Assembly (NCBI RefSeq): GCF_000814845.2
Contig: NZ_CP010431.2
Location: 4,712,001 to 4,776,000, forward strand
DNA: 64,000 nt
Origin: Pandoraea sputorum
GTDB taxonomy: Bacteria; Pseudomonadota; Gammaproteobacteria; Burkholderiales; Burkholderiaceae
Reading direction: 5' to 3'
In this document: one piece after another, positions 26,649 through 36,569 of the stretch
How positions within the stretch are numbered: position 1 is the stretch's first letter
How the letters are laid out: each line of letters starts with the position of its first letter
Notes under the pieces: generated by a model
Databases searched by the model: none
What the model was told of the DNA's origin: nothing
What the model saw: only the letters and a program-made list of their open reading frames with translations
Position numbers and translations under genes: made by a program

Positions 26649-27563
26649 TTACTGGAAGCCGCCCAGACGCTTCAGGTTCGAGAAGTTCATCCAGATGAAG
26701 AACGCCCGACCCACGATGTTCTGCTCGGGCACGAAACCCCAGTAGCGACTGTCCGCGCTGTTATCGCGGTTATCACCCATCATGAAGTAGTTGCCAGGCG
26801 GCACCTTGCAGATCACGCCCTGGCTGTTGTACTGGCAGTTCTGCTTGTTCGGGAAATCGTCCGCACCCATGATGTACGGCGGCACGTTCGGGTCGTTCAG
26901 AATCCGGTTCTTCACGCCGCCGACCGTCTCCTCGAACTGCTTGAAGTACGCGATGTGCTCGTCGTCGAAGTAATCCGGCAGCGCGGTTTCCGGCACCGGT
27001 TCGCCGTTGATCGTGAGCTTCTTGTTCTGGTAGGCAACCACGTCGCCCGGCACGCCGATCACACGCTTGATGTAGTCCATCGACTCATCCTTCGGGTAAC
27101 GGAACACCACGACGTCGCCACGCTTCGGCTCGCCCAGCTCGATGATCTTCTTGTTGACCACCGGCAGACGAATGCCGTAATCGAACTTGTTCACGAGAAT
27201 GAAATCGCCGACGAGCAGCGTCGGGATCATCGAGCCCGACGGAATCTTGAACGGCTCGACCACGAACGAGCGCAGCACAAACACCGCGAGAATCACCGGG
27301 AAGAAGCTCGCCGAGTACTCCAGCCACCACGGCTGACGCAGCTTGTCGTCACGCAACTTCGCACGCGCACTCGCCAGCGCATTGCCGTCCTGCGAACCAG
27401 AGCCCTGAATACCGGATCCCTGTAACGCCAGTTGCTGCTGATCGAATTGCGCCACGGCATTCTGTGCTGCCCGGCGGCGCGCCGGCTGAAACACCAACTT
27501 GTCGGCCACCCAGGCCACCCCGGTCACCAGCACCAGGATCAAAAGAATCAGGGCGAAATTCAT
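26649..27563 (-). CDS. lepB: Signal peptidase I
   Basis: A 304-residue inner-membrane serine protease that removes signal peptides from exported proteins. There is one membrane segment at residues 2-20 and a second at about 84-103; the catalytic nucleophile is Ser111 (KIPSGSMIPTL) and the general base Lys166 (YIKRVIGVPGD). The box MGDNRDNSADSRYWGFV near the C-terminus is complete. AGGTCC precedes the ATG. It begins 18 bases after lepA, the order seen in E. coli. Confidence 0.96.
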   Translation of the reverse strand: MNFALILLILVLVTGVAWVADKLVFQPARRRAAQNAVAQFDQQQLALQGSGIQGSGSQDGNALASARAKLRDDKLRQPWWLEYSASFFPVILAVFVLRSFVVEPFKIPSGSMIPTLLVGDFILVNKFDYGIRLPVVNKKIIELGEPKRGDVVVFRYPKDESMDYIKRVIGVPGDVVAYQNKKLTINGEPVPETALPDYFDDEHIAYFKQFEETVGGVKNRILNDPNVPPYIMGADDFPNKQNCQYNSQGVICKVPPGNYFMMGDNRDNSADSRYWGFVPEQNIVGRAFFIWMNFSNLKRLGGFQ

Positions 27564-27581
27564 GCGGGACCTGTCGCTACG

Positions 27582-29387
27582 TTATTTGTCTTCGACTTGC
27601 AAAATGGCAAGGAACGCTTCCTGGGGAATTTCAACGCTCCCCACTTGCTTCATGCGCTTCTTACCTTCCTTCTGTTTCTCGAGCAGCTTCTTCTTACGCG
27701 AGATGTCACCACCATAGCACTTCGCGAGCACGTTCTTACGCAGTGCCTTGATGTTTTCACGCGCAATGATGTTCGCACCGATGGCCGCCTGAATCGCCAC
27801 ATCGTACATCTGACGCGGAATGATTTCTCGCATCTTCGACGCGACTTGCGCACCGCGACGACGGCTCTCCGAGCGGTGGACGATGATCGACAACGCGTCG
27901 ACCTTGTCGTTGTTGATCAGCATGTCGACCTTGACCACGTCCGACGCGCGATATTCCTTGAACTCGTAATCCATCGACGCGTAACCGCGCGATACCGACT
28001 TCAGACGATCGAAGAAATCGAGCACGATTTCAGCCATCGGAATTTCATAAATCAGACGCACCTGACGGCCGTGATACTGCATATCGATCTGCACGCCGCG
28101 CTTTTGCTGGCACAGCGTGACGACCGAACCGACGTACTCCTGCGGCATGTAGAGATTCACAGTGACGATCGGCTCGCGAACTTCCTCGATGCGGCCCGGG
28201 TCCGGCATCTTCGCCGGGTTTTCCACCGAGACGACCGTACCGTCACGCTCCGTCACCTCATAAATCACGGTTGGCGCCGTGGTGATGAGGTCCATGTCGA
28301 ATTCGCGCTCCAGACGCTCCTGCACGATTTCCATGTGCAGCAGGCCCAGGAAACCGCAACGGAAACCGAAGCCCAGTGCCTGCGAAACTTCCGGTTCGTA
28401 TTGCAGAGAGGCATCGTTAAGCTTGAGCTTTTCGAGCGAGTCGCGCAGCGCATCGTACTGGTTGGCTTCGACCGGATACAGACCGGCGAACACCTGCGGC
28501 TTCACTTCCTTGAAGCCCGGCAGCGGTGCGTCAGCCGGCTTGGTCGTGGTCGTCACGGCGTGAGTGACGGTATCGCCCACCTTGGCCGCATTCAGTTCCT
28601 TGATGCCCGAGATGATGAAGCCCACCTGACCGGCAGACAGCGACGCGAGTTGCTTGGACTTCGGCGTGAACACGCCCACCTGTTCGACCAGATAGCTGGA
28701 GCCCGTGGCCATCAGGTGAATCTTTTCCTTCGGCTTGAGCGTACCGTTGACCACGCGCACCAGCATGACCACACCGACGTAGCTATCGAACCACGAGTCG
28801 ATGATCAGGGCTTGCAGCGGCGCGTTGGCGTCGCCCTTGGGCGGCGGCACTTTGGCGATCAGCGCCTCGAGCACGTCTTCCACCCCCAGGCCGGTCTTGG
28901 CCGAGCAGCGCACGGCGTCGGTCGCCTCGATGCCGATCACGTCTTCGATCTCCTGGATCGCGTTTTCCGGCTCGGCCGACGGCAGATCGATCTTATTGAG
29001 CACCGGCACGACTTCCACGCCCAGCTCGATGGCGGTGTAGCAGTTCGCGACAGTCTGCGCTTCCACGCCCTGCGAGGCGTCAACGACGAGCAGCGCGCCT
29101 TCGCAAGCGGACAGCGAACGGCTCACTTCGTACGAAAAGTCGACGTGTCCCGGCGTATCGATCAGGTTGAGGTTGTAGACCTTGCCGTCGCGCGCCTTGT
29201 ATTGCAGCGCGGCGGTCTGTGCCTTGATGGTGATCCCCCGCTCGCGCTCGAGATCCATCGAATCGAGGACGCGAGATTCCATTTCACGATCGGACAAACC
29301 GCCGCTCAACTGGATGATGCGATCGGCCAGGGTCGATTTCCCGTGGTCGATGTGGGCGATGATCGAAAAATTGCGAATATGGTCCAT
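27582..29387 (-). CDS. lepA: Elongation factor 4 (LepA)
   Basis: A 601-residue translation GTPase involved in 30S biogenesis and ribosome back-translocation. The G domain starts at once: HIDHGKST (P-loop), RGITIKAQ (switch I), DTPGHVDF (switch II) and NKIDLP. Domain organisation follows EF-G but ends in the LepA-specific C-terminal domain ([24 protein letters not shown], shortened here). Length matches the family norm of about 598. lepB follows immediately. Confidence 0.96.
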   Translation of the reverse strand: MDHIRNFSIIAHIDHGKSTLADRIIQLSGGLSDREMESRVLDSMDLERERGITIKAQTAALQYKARDGKVYNLNLIDTPGHVDFSYEVSRSLSACEGALLVVDASQGVEAQTVANCYTAIELGVEVVPVLNKIDLPSAEPENAIQEIEDVIGIEATDAVRCSAKTGLGVEDVLEALIAKVPPPKGDANAPLQALIIDSWFDSYVGVVMLVRVVNGTLKPKEKIHLMATGSSYLVEQVGVFTPKSKQLASLSAGQVGFIISGIKELNAAKVGDTVTHAVTTTTKPADAPLPGFKEVKPQVFAGLYPVEANQYDALRDSLEKLKLNDASLQYEPEVSQALGFGFRCGFLGLLHMEIVQERLEREFDMDLITTAPTVIYEVTERDGTVVSVENPAKMPDPGRIEEVREPIVTVNLYMPQEYVGSVVTLCQQKRGVQIDMQYHGRQVRLIYEIPMAEIVLDFFDRLKSVSRGYASMDYEFKEYRASDVVKVDMLINNDKVDALSIIVHRSESRRRGAQVASKMREIIPRQMYDVAIQAAIGANIIARENIKALRKNVLAKCYGGDISRKKKLLEKQKEGKKRMKQVGSVEIPQEAFLAILQVEDK

Positions 29388-29595
29388 GAGGCGGGGCTAT
29401 AGAAAAGTCGGTGCCATCGGATTCGGCTCGGCAGCGACTTTCGAGAGAATCGGCAAACACGACATTTTAGCCGAAAGCGCACCGATTCCGTCCGGAATCG
29501 AAGGCATCGCAGCCGTATAGCCGAAATAAGCGGGATTCAGTGGAAATGATGGGCAGGTGCTGGTTCCGTTCTGGGCATCCGGACCGGACGAAGCG

Positions 29596-29841
29596 TCAGT
29601 CCCGGGGAAAAACAGTGGCGACAGCGTCGGCGTCGAAACGATACCGGCACAGTTCGCGCTCGCCCAAGGCAAGCACCGGCACGATCTCGTCGTACTTCGC
29701 TTCGAGCACCGGATCGCTGTCGACGTCGATCACCGTGACCGAGAAATCCCACGCCGGACGCATCGCTTCGAGCGCCGCAAGCATGTCATCGCACAGATGA
29801 CACCACTTGCGGCCGTAGAGCGTGAACGCCGGCGCGGTCAT
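29596..29841 (-). CDS. Small glutaredoxin-like protein (DUF836 type)
   Basis: An 81-residue thioredoxin-fold protein with the redox pair Cys14-His-Leu-Cys17 in YGRKWCHLCDDM. The rest (VIDVDSDPVLEAKYDEIVPVLAL, containing the cis-proline strand) matches small glutaredoxin-like proteins of the DUF836 group. It has no signal peptide, so it is cytoplasmic. Its start lies 7 bases after the degP stop, so it is co-transcribed with the sigma-E operon and precedes lepA by about 208 bases. Its partner protein is unknown. I start at 29841 because the frame beyond it is a shadow of degP's end. Confidence 0.8.
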   Translation of the reverse strand: MTAPAFTLYGRKWCHLCDDMLAALEAMRPAWDFSVTVIDVDSDPVLEAKYDEIVPVLALGERELCRYRFDADAVATVFPRD

Positions 29842-29848
29842 GGGCTGG

Positions 29849-31360
29849 TTACTTGGCGCCCGGCGCACGCGGGCGCAGCGGCACGAACTGCGTTGCATCG
29901 CCACGGCGCACCAGGATCGGCACCAGACGCTTCGGATCGAGCGCCTTCACCACATCCTCGAACTGCTTGGCGTTGACGATATCGGCGTCGCCCACTCGCA
30001 GAATGATGTCACCCTGCTGGAGCCCCGCACGGCCCGCCGGGCCTTCCGCCAGTTCGACCTGCACGCCGCCACGCAGCTTCAAGTCCTTCTTCTGCGCGTC
30101 GGTCAAATCGGAGACGACCAGACCCAAAGCGTTCGGGTGCGGCGCTTCGGCGCTGCTGCCCTGGGCTTTCGATGCTTTTGGCGCATCGGTATCAGCCTCG
30201 GCAATCGTGATCTTCAGATCCTGATTCTTGCCCTTGCGCAGGACTTGCAAGGTTGCGCTCGAACCCGGCTTGGTCTCGCCGACCATGCGCGGCAGGTCCG
30301 TCGCGTGATCGACCGGACGGCCTTCGAACTTCATGATGATGTCGCCCGGCTGCACGCCCGCCTTCTCGGCAGGGCTGCCCGGCTCGATGCTACGCACCAG
30401 TGCACCCTGAGCACGCGGCAAGCCCAGCGAATCGGCCACCTCCTTGCTCACTTCGCTGATCGCCACACCGATACGGCCGCGAACGACCTTGCCCGTCTTC
30501 TTGAGCTGATCGACCACGCGCATCACTTCGTCGATCGGAATCGCGAACGAAATGCCCATGAAACCGCCGGTCTGGCTGTAGATCATCGAGTTGATGCCCA
30601 CGACCTCGCCACGCATATTGATGAGCGGGCCGCCCGAGTTGCCCGGGTTCACGGCCACGTCCGTCTGGATGAACGGCAGGTAATCGCCCGTGTCACGCCC
30701 CTTGGCCGACACGATGCCTGCCGTTACCGTATTTTCGAGACCGAACGGCGATCCGATCGCCACCACCCACTCGCCCACACGAAGCTTGTTCGAGTCGCCC
30801 ACAGGCACCGTCGGCAGGTCCTTGGCATCCACCTTGACCACGGCAACATCGGTACGCTTGTCCGCGCCGACCAGCTTCGCTTTGAACTCACGCTTGTCGG
30901 TCAGGGTGACGTAGATGCTGTCCGCGCCGTCGACCACGTGCGCGTTCGTCAGAATGTAGCCGTCGTTCGAGACGATGAAGCCCGAACCCACGCCACTGTT
31001 CTGCTCTTCGTCCGGTTGCGGCTGGCCACGTCGCGGCGTGCCACCCTTCGGGCCGGGCTGCTGAGGCATGGGTACGCCGAAGAAGCGGCGGAACAGCTCA
31101 GCCATGTCATCGTCCATACCGGGCGGCAAACCACGCTGATTGCGGCTAACGCGCTCGGTCGTCCGAATGTTCACGACGGCCGGGCCGACGCGATCGACGA
31201 GTTGAGTGAAATCGGGAAGATTGCTGACGAGCGGTGCGTTCGACGTCGTCGATCCGCCGCTCGGTGCCGAGGCCGGCGCAGCAAAGGCGGCGGGGACTCC
31301 CGCCAATTGGGCGGCAATGGCGCCGCCAAGGATGACACGAAGCAGGAGAGTCTTCTTCAT
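29849..31360 (-). CDS. degP: Periplasmic serine endoprotease DegP/MucD-like
   Basis: A 503-residue HtrA-family protease and chaperone of the periplasm, part of the envelope-stress response. It has a signal peptide ending near residue 28 (AAFAA), the trypsin-like triad His141 (TNAHVVDG), Asp171 (RTDVAVV) and Ser242 (NPGNSGGPL), and two PDZ domains (about 275-370 and 405-495). A Gln/Pro/Gly-rich loop at about 95-122 corresponds to the regulatory LA loop. I start at the ATG at 31360, which begins the signal peptide MKKTLLLRVI. Position in the rpoE-rseA-rseB operon matches mucD of Pseudomonas. Confidence 0.95.
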   Translation of the reverse strand: MKKTLLLRVILGGAIAAQLAGVPAAFAAPASAPSGGSTTSNAPLVSNLPDFTQLVDRVGPAVVNIRTTERVSRNQRGLPPGMDDDMAELFRRFFGVPMPQQPGPKGGTPRRGQPQPDEEQNSGVGSGFIVSNDGYILTNAHVVDGADSIYVTLTDKREFKAKLVGADKRTDVAVVKVDAKDLPTVPVGDSNKLRVGEWVVAIGSPFGLENTVTAGIVSAKGRDTGDYLPFIQTDVAVNPGNSGGPLINMRGEVVGINSMIYSQTGGFMGISFAIPIDEVMRVVDQLKKTGKVVRGRIGVAISEVSKEVADSLGLPRAQGALVRSIEPGSPAEKAGVQPGDIIMKFEGRPVDHATDLPRMVGETKPGSSATLQVLRKGKNQDLKITIAEADTDAPKASKAQGSSAEAPHPNALGLVVSDLTDAQKKDLKLRGGVQVELAEGPAGRAGLQQGDIILRVGDADIVNAKQFEDVVKALDPKRLVPILVRRGDATQFVPLRPRAPGAK

Positions 31361-31488
31361 TGGAAGATCGTGGTGCGCGAAAGTCTCGGAATCCCTGAGG
31401 GCAGTCCGGCACCCGACGCACCGTCGCGTCACGTCTGCCTCGCTGCCCGGACCGCACCGTTACCGGTTGCGGCCCACCCGACAGCCGG

Positions 31489-32544
31489 TCACTTCGCCGG
31501 CTGTTTGTACTCGATGCTGGATGCGAACTGTTGCAGGGTGGCCTGCGGCACTTCGCCGAGCAAGGTCAGCCAGAAGTCGCCATAGCGCTTGATGAGGATG
31601 TTCGTCGCTCCGGCGCTACCGTGGCCTTCCTTGCGCTCACGCGTGGCCGGCTCGATAAACACCGAAAGTCCGGCCATGCCGTCGGAATATACCACCTGCT
31701 GGACTTCCAGCGGTTTGCCGTCAGCAGTAGAGCGCATCGTGCGACGCACTTCGCGAACGGCCTTGAATCCCGGCACCTTCTTGTCGACGTCGATGCTCCA
31801 GCCCGCGTCCGACAGACGCGTCGTCGCAATCTGCGGCTTCACGACATGCCAGCCGTGCGTCGCCTGAATCGCATGGACGATTCGCGCCTTCTCGCTCGGC
31901 ACGCCGATCGAGATTTGCGAGAACGCAGCCTGCTCCAGCAGGTGACCCTCGGCATCTAGCGTCTGTGCGCGCAGCAACAAGCCGGTATTGCGATCGGCCC
32001 ACAAGCGATAACCGAAACGATAATCGTCCTTCGGCGTGAGCTCGATCACCATACAGTCGAAGCCCGCCATCCGTTCGTTCGGCAGCAGCTTCGGCGCGTA
32101 GTAGTCGAGGACGTCGCGATTGGGCGTCGCAAGCAATGCGGGGAACGAATCCTTGCTCTCGCGCTTTTCCTGGAAGACGGTCTTCTGCTCGGGAATCAGC
32201 GTGTAGACGTCTTCATTCTGACGAAGAATGCGGCGCTGACGTCCGTCGAGCGTCTCCAGTTCCTCGTACTCGTTACCCTTCTCGGCGAAGTGACTGATCT
32301 TCGACGAACGCATGGTCGAGCCACGCTGATACACGAAGGTGCCGATGTAATTTTGCGTTTGCGCCGCACGGTGGATCTTGTTGAGCCATGCACTGACTTC
32401 GCGCTTCTCGACCAGCGGGTCGGTGGACGCGGAAGCCTGCGCCCACGCCTGCGTTTGCAGGGTGCTCGCCAGCAAGAATGCAAACAAGAAGAAAGTGCGC
32501 CCGAAGGGCGCACGCGGCAAGGATTCGATACTCAGGCGCTGCAT
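31489..32544 (-). CDS. rseB: Sigma-E regulatory periplasmic protein RseB/MucB
   Basis: A 351-residue periplasmic protein that binds the outer half of the anti-sigma factor RseA and shields it from cleavage, while sensing lipopolysaccharide or lipoprotein stress. A signal peptide (LFAFLLASTLQTQAWAQA) precedes the LolA/B-like domain (NYIGTFVYQRGSTMRSSKI, shortened, and the later YYAPKLLP) and the smaller C-terminal domain with HVVYSDGMAGLSVFIE. The start codon directly follows the rseA stop without a gap. Gap to degP is 128 bases. Confidence 0.93.
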   Translation of the reverse strand: MQRLSIESLPRAPFGRTFFLFAFLLASTLQTQAWAQASASTDPLVEKREVSAWLNKIHRAAQTQNYIGTFVYQRGSTMRSSKISHFAEKGNEYEELETLDGRQRRILRQNEDVYTLIPEQKTVFQEKRESKDSFPALLATPNRDVLDYYAPKLLPNERMAGFDCMVIELTPKDDYRFGYRLWADRNTGLLLRAQTLDAEGHLLEQAAFSQISIGVPSEKARIVHAIQATHGWHVVKPQIATTRLSDAGWSIDVDKKVPGFKAVREVRRTMRSTADGKPLEVQQVVYSDGMAGLSVFIEPATRERKEGHGSAGATNILIKRYGDFWLTLLGEVPQATLQQFASSIEYKQPAK

Positions 32545-33234
32545 TTATTCGTCCGCTTGCGCCGAGGCTCGCATGTAAGGGGAAACGCTCTGACCGATCG
32601 GGGCCGGCGCATATTGCTGGTGAGCCGCAAGATATTGGTCGAGACGCGCATCGCGCAGCACGATCACATCGTTCGGCGCACCCGCACCATTGGCGGCCAC
32701 AGCGGCTTGCGGCTGCTGCGACAGCGCCACGCGCGTGAGGCTGGAACCGCTGGCAGTCGGCGCTGCGGTCTGAGCGAGCACCTGCGGTTGCGCCCCACCT
32801 GCCGGATGATCTTGCAGACGCGGTACCACGACCCACGACAGTGCAGCGACCGCAGCGGCGGCGGCGGCCGTCGGCAGGACGCGGCGAACGCGCAGGAAAG
32901 GATTGATTCGCGTGACGCGAGAGCCGGAGACTTTGGCCCCCGCGGCCGTCGCTGCCTGAGCGTCGGCCAGTGCGGCAGGCGCGAGCAGGTGCGGCTCGGC
33001 TTCGAGGCGTGCGGCGAAGGAGGCCATAAAGGCAGACTCCGAACGCGGCAGCGTCAGTTCATCGGAACGCAATGCGTCACCGATCAGATGGTAGTCGTCC
33101 CACAGAGGCCGGCCCGAGGTGTCAGCCTCGTCCAGCAGGGCGGCCAGTTCGTCCGGATCGAATTCCCCGTCCATCAACGCGGAAATCCGCTCGGCTTGCA
33201 GCCCCCGCTGCGTTTGCACCGTCGCTGATCCCAT
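32545..33234 (-). CDS. rseA: Anti-sigma-E factor RseA/MucA
   Basis: A 229-residue single-pass inner-membrane protein. The N-terminal cytoplasmic part (about 1-100) has the RseA signature ERISALMDGEFDPDELAALLD, which holds sigma-E. One membrane segment lies at about 112-132 (TAAAAAAVAALSWVVVP), and a periplasmic tail with the RseB contact and the DegS/RseP cleavage region follows. A strong GGGGGAT site precedes the ATG at 33234; codons up to 33276 are not needed. It follows rpoE by 38 bases and directly adjoins rseB. Confidence 0.9.
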   Translation of the reverse strand: MGSATVQTQRGLQAERISALMDGEFDPDELAALLDEADTSGRPLWDDYHLIGDALRSDELTLPRSESAFMASFAARLEAEPHLLAPAALADAQAATAAGAKVSGSRVTRINPFLRVRRVLPTAAAAAAVAALSWVVVPRLQDHPAGGAQPQVLAQTAAPTASGSSLTRVALSQQPQAAVAANGAGAPNDVIVLRDARLDQYLAAHQQYAPAPIGQSVSPYMRASAQADE

Positions 33235-33272
33235 GATATCCCCCAACGAAAATAACTTCCCCGGCGGCGCGC

Positions 33273-33872
33273 TCACCAGCGCTTACCGTCAGGCGTGTCC
33301 AGCAGCGGCCTGAGCCGGCTGGCAATCGCTTCACGCGCCCGGAAAATTCGTGAACGGACCGTTCCGATCGGGCACCCCATGGCTTCGGCGATCTCTTCGT
33401 AGCTCAACCCTTCGATTTCTCGCAGGGTAATTGCCGTCCGAAGTTCATCGGGCAAAGCCTCCATCGCTGTGTTGACCGTTTGAGCAATCTGCTTGCTCAT
33501 CAGCATCGACTCAGGCGTGTTGATATCCCTTAGTTGATCGGCCTCGGCAAAAGTTTCAGCTTCTTCAGCGTTCGCTTCAGTCGAAGTCGGTGCACGACGT
33601 CCCTGGGTCGCCAGGTGATTTTTCGCCGTGTTGACAGCAATACGATACAACCAGGTATAGAACGCCGACTCGCCGCGAAACTGCGGCAAGGCGCGGTAGG
33701 CCTTGATAAAAGCCTCCTGCGTCACATCCTCGACCTCGGCGGCATCGCGAACGAGCCGCGATACGAGGCGGATGATCTTGCGGTGATATTTCGCGACCAA
33801 CAGCTCGAAGGCGGCTTTGTCGCCTTTCTGCACGCGCTCGACGAGCGCCTGGTCGATTTCTCGTTCACTCAC
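33273..33872 (-). CDS. rpoE: RNA polymerase sigma factor RpoE (sigma-24)
   Basis: A 199-residue extracytoplasmic-function sigma factor controlling envelope stress genes. Region 2 contains EDVTQEAFIKAYRALPQFRGESAFYTWLYRIAVNTAKN (given in shortened form) and region 4 LREIEGLSYEEIAEAMGCPIGTVRSRIFRARE. I start at a GTG, 33872, which gives VSEREIDQALVERVQKGDK and the family-typical length; codons before it are not conserved. It heads the operon rpoE-rseA-rseB-degP-glutaredoxin. A leader of about 165 bases with two hairpins separates it from fabF. Confidence 0.95.
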   Translation of the reverse strand: MSEREIDQALVERVQKGDKAAFELLVAKYHRKIIRLVSRLVRDAAEVEDVTQEAFIKAYRALPQFRGESAFYTWLYRIAVNTAKNHLATQGRRAPTSTEANAEEAETFAEADQLRDINTPESMLMSKQIAQTVNTAMEALPDELRTAITLREIEGLSYEEIAEAMGCPIGTVRSRIFRAREAIASRLRPLLDTPDGKRW

Positions 33873-33903
33873 CTGATATGGATCCGTATTTTCTCTGGCT
33901 GCC

Positions 33904-33950
33904 GGGCCCGAACGGGCCCAATTGCACCGTGGCAGCACTGACCACCACGG
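33904..33950 (-). promoter_or_regulatory. Two hairpins in the leader of rpoE
   Basis: GGGCCCG/CGGGCCC (33904-33919, 2-base loop) and CCGTGG/CCACGG (33927-33950, 12-base loop) lie in tandem 30-80 bases before the rpoE start. Neither has a T-run. They may affect RNA stability or translation of rpoE; no function is proven. Confidence 0.35.
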
Positions 33951-34038
33951 CTGGAAGTGTCTTTGACGCCGCACGCCCGGGCACACTCACCGGAGCGTGG
34001 GTCAGCGGGACGGGACGCCTGCGGGGCGTCCCGCGAAC

Positions 34039-35277
34039 TTAGACTCGCTGGAAGACCAGCGTGCCGTTAGTCCCGCCAAATCCGAAAGAGTTCTTCAACG
34101 CGACATCAATTTTCATGTCACGGGCCGTATTTGCGCAGTAGTCGAGGTCGCAAGCCGGGTCCTGATTGAAGATATTGATTGTCGGCGGCGACTTCTGATG
34201 GTGAACGGCCAGCACGGTGAACACCGACTCCAGACCGCCTGCACCGCCCAGCAAGTGGCCGGTCATCGACTTGGTCGAATTCATCACGACGCTCTTGGCC
34301 GCATCGCCCATCAGGCGCTTGACCGCGACCGTCTCGGCGATATCGCCCAACGGCGTCGACGTGCCGTGCGCATTCACGTAGTTCACCGTATCGGCGTTCA
34401 GACCGGCGTCGCGCAGCGCGTTGGTCATGGCACGCAGTGCGCCGTCGCCGTCTTCACACGGTGCGGTCATGTGATACGCGTCGGCGCTCATGCCGAAGCC
34501 CGTGAGTTCGGCGTAAATCTTGGCGCCGCGCGCCTTGGCGTGCTCGTACTCTTCAACCATCATCACGCCGGCGCCTTCGCCCAGCACGAAGCCGTCGCGA
34601 TCCTTGTCCCACGGACGGCTGGCCGTCGCCGGATCGTCGTTACGCGTGGACAGTGCGGTCATCGCAGCGAAACCGCCAATACCCAGCGGCGACACCGTCG
34701 ACTCGGCCCCACCGGCGAGCACTGCATCTGCGTCGCCATACTGAATCATGCGTGCAGCCTGCCCGATACAGTGCAGACCGGTCGTGCAAGCCGTGACGAT
34801 GGCAAGGTTCGGACCCTTCAGGCCGTACTTGATCGACAGGTGCCCGGAGATCATGTTGATGATCGACCCCGGCACGAAGAATGGGGAGATCTTGCGCGGA
34901 CCGCCTTTGATCAGATCGTCATGCGTATCCTCGATCATCGGCAGACCACCGATGCCGGAGCCAACCAGCACGCCCACGCGCTCTGCGTTCTCTGCGGTGA
35001 TTTGCAGGCCGCTATCCTCAAACGCCTGAATGCCGGCTGCCAGACCGAAATGGATAAACGTATCCATACGGCGAGCTTCCTTGGCCGACAGATACTTCTC
35101 TGTCTCGAAGTTTTTGACTTCGCCTGCGAAGCGAACTTTGAATTCGCTCGCATCGAACTTCGTGATGTTGGCGATGCCCGAACGGCCCGCGACCAGATTT
35201 TCCCAACCTTCGGCAACAGTGTTGCCGACCGGCGATATCAGGCCCAGACCGGTAATGACGACGCGACGACGACTCAC
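34039..35277 (-). CDS. fabF: Beta-ketoacyl-ACP synthase II
   Basis: A 412-residue condensing enzyme of fatty-acid elongation, needed for thermal control of unsaturated chains. The catalytic Cys164 is in [14 protein letters not shown] and the two histidines in [11 protein letters not shown] and [13 protein letters not shown] start at the GTG at 35277, preceded by GGGGAG; this gives the usual opening [20 protein letters not shown]. acpP lies 142 bases upstream. It ends just before the rpoE leader, with a GGGACGCC/GGCGTCCC hairpin directly after the stop that could act as a weak terminator. Confidence 0.96.
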   Translation of the reverse strand: MSRRRVVITGLGLISPVGNTVAEGWENLVAGRSGIANITKFDASEFKVRFAGEVKNFETEKYLSAKEARRMDTFIHFGLAAGIQAFEDSGLQITAENAERVGVLVGSGIGGLPMIEDTHDDLIKGGPRKISPFFVPGSIINMISGHLSIKYGLKGPNLAIVTACTTGLHCIGQAARMIQYGDADAVLAGGAESTVSPLGIGGFAAMTALSTRNDDPATASRPWDKDRDGFVLGEGAGVMMVEEYEHAKARGAKIYAELTGFGMSADAYHMTAPCEDGDGALRAMTNALRDAGLNADTVNYVNAHGTSTPLGDIAETVAVKRLMGDAAKSVVMNSTKSMTGHLLGGAGGLESVFTVLAVHHQKSPPTINIFNQDPACDLDYCANTARDMKIDVALKNSFGFGGTNGTLVFQRV

Positions 35278-35419
35278 GATACTCCCCTTCTTCTGCTGGG
35301 TCATACAAAACAAAAGCCACAGAGGCGACAAGGTTCGACCCTGCGCTCCCTGCGGCTGACAGGCATGCCCGACGCCAGGAGCCGGTCGGCATCCCGGCCA
35401 ATCAGGCTAACCGTACGAA

Positions 35420-35659
35420 TTACGCCTTCTTCTGCGACGAGGCGAAATCGATAGCTTGTTGCACGGTGGTGATCTTTTCTGCTTCTTCGTCCGGGATCTC
35501 GATCTCGAACTCTTCTTCCAGGGCCATCACCAGCTCAACCGTATCGAGCGAGTCAGCGCCGAGATCGTTCACGAAGCTGGATTCGTTCTTAATGTCGGCT
35601 TCCGCGACGCCAAGTTGTTCGGCGACGATCTTCTTGACGCGTTGCTCAATGTTATCCAT
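35420..35659 (-). CDS. acpP: Acyl carrier protein
   Basis: A 79-residue acidic four-helix protein that carries growing fatty acids on 4'-phosphopantetheine attached to Ser37 in [18 protein letters not shown]. AcpS (22078-22590) makes that modification. A very strong ribosome site GGAGGG lies 5 bases before the ATG, consistent with high expression, and an extended -10 box lies upstream. Flanked by fabG and fabF as in most proteobacteria. Confidence 0.97.
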   Translation of the reverse strand: MDNIEQRVKKIVAEQLGVAEADIKNESSFVNDLGADSLDTVELVMALEEEFEIEIPDEEAEKITTVQQAIDFASSQKKA

Positions 35660-35698
35660 TCAAACCCTCCGGGGTAGTTAGTTCAGACAAGTGCGCGC

Positions 35699-35707
35699 AT
35701 TTTAACA
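35699..35707 (-). promoter_or_regulatory. Extended -10 promoter element before acpP
   Basis: On the minus strand TGTTAAAAT (TG-N-TAAAAT) lies 40 bases before the acpP start in the 136-base gap after fabG. Such an internal promoter would allow extra acpP transcript, as known for E. coli acpP. No clear -35 box is visible. Confidence 0.5.
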
Positions 35708-35795
35708 GGTTTGCCAAGCAAAGTTAGCATGCGCCAAATAATGTTCAATGTCGCGCAAAATCATGCAATTTCATCACAATCTGCGCACATCTTCC

Positions 35796-36545
35796 TTAAT
35801 TCATGAACATGCCACCGTTCACGTGAAGCGTAGTGCCGGTGATGTAACCGGCCTGCGGCGACGCGAGGAACGCCACTGCATTAGCGATATCTTCCGGTGC
35901 GCCCAGACGACCCAGCGGAATGCGTGCCTTGAGCGCTTCGTGCTGCGCTTCGCCCAGCGCCTTGGTCATATCGGTGTCGATAAAACCGGGGGCCACACAG
36001 TTGACGGTGATGTTTCGGCTACCGATCTCGGCGGCCAGCGAACGCGACATCCCCGACACACCCGCCTTCGCGGCCGCGTAGTTGGCTTGCCCCGGGTTGC
36101 CCGCCGAGCCGACGACCGAAGTCACGTTAATGATCCGGCCGCTACGTGCCTTCATCATCGGCTTAATGACAGCGCGCGACAGACGGAAGATCGCCTTGAG
36201 GTTCGTGTCGATCACGTCGTCCCACTCGTCGTCCTTCATACGCATCGCGAGGTTATCGCGGGTGATACCGGCGTTATTGACGAGGATGTCGAGCTTGCCG
36301 TGTTGCTTAAGGATGTCGTCCAGCGCTGCGGCCACGCCTTCGGCGTCGGTCACATTCAGGACAATGCCCTTGCCCGCGACACCAGCTTCCGCAAAATACG
36401 CATCGATGCCTTGCGCACCGGCTTCGCTGGTGGCGGTACCCACGACCGTCGCACCCTGGCGAGCCAGTTCGAGGGCGATGGCACGACCGATGCCGCGCGA
36501 GGCGCCGGTCACCAGCGCCACGAGGTTTTCGAGTTGCTTGCTCAT
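35796..36545 (-). CDS. fabG: 3-oxoacyl-ACP reductase
   Basis: A 249-residue short-chain dehydrogenase that reduces 3-oxoacyl-ACP with NADPH in fatty-acid elongation. The nucleotide site TGASRGIGRAIA is at about 14-25, NNAGITRDNL marks the central strand, and the Ser-Tyr-Lys triad lies in TSVVGSAGNPGQANYAAAKAG. The C-terminus GYITGTTLHVNGGMFMN is typical of FabG. It follows fabD by 24 bases and precedes acpP. Confidence 0.96.
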   Translation of the reverse strand: MSKQLENLVALVTGASRGIGRAIALELARQGATVVGTATSEAGAQGIDAYFAEAGVAGKGIVLNVTDAEGVAAALDDILKQHGKLDILVNNAGITRDNLAMRMKDDEWDDVIDTNLKAIFRLSRAVIKPMMKARSGRIINVTSVVGSAGNPGQANYAAAKAGVSGMSRSLAAEIGSRNITVNCVAPGFIDTDMTKALGEAQHEALKARIPLGRLGAPEDIANAVAFLASPQAGYITGTTLHVNGGMFMN

Positions 36546-36569
36546 GAAAGAATTACCCTTGCCTATGGC

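Noticed and set aside
31361..31488. A sigma-E type promoter before degP
   Set aside because: I looked for GGAACTT and TCTGA/TCAAA-like boxes at 16-base spacing and found no convincing match.
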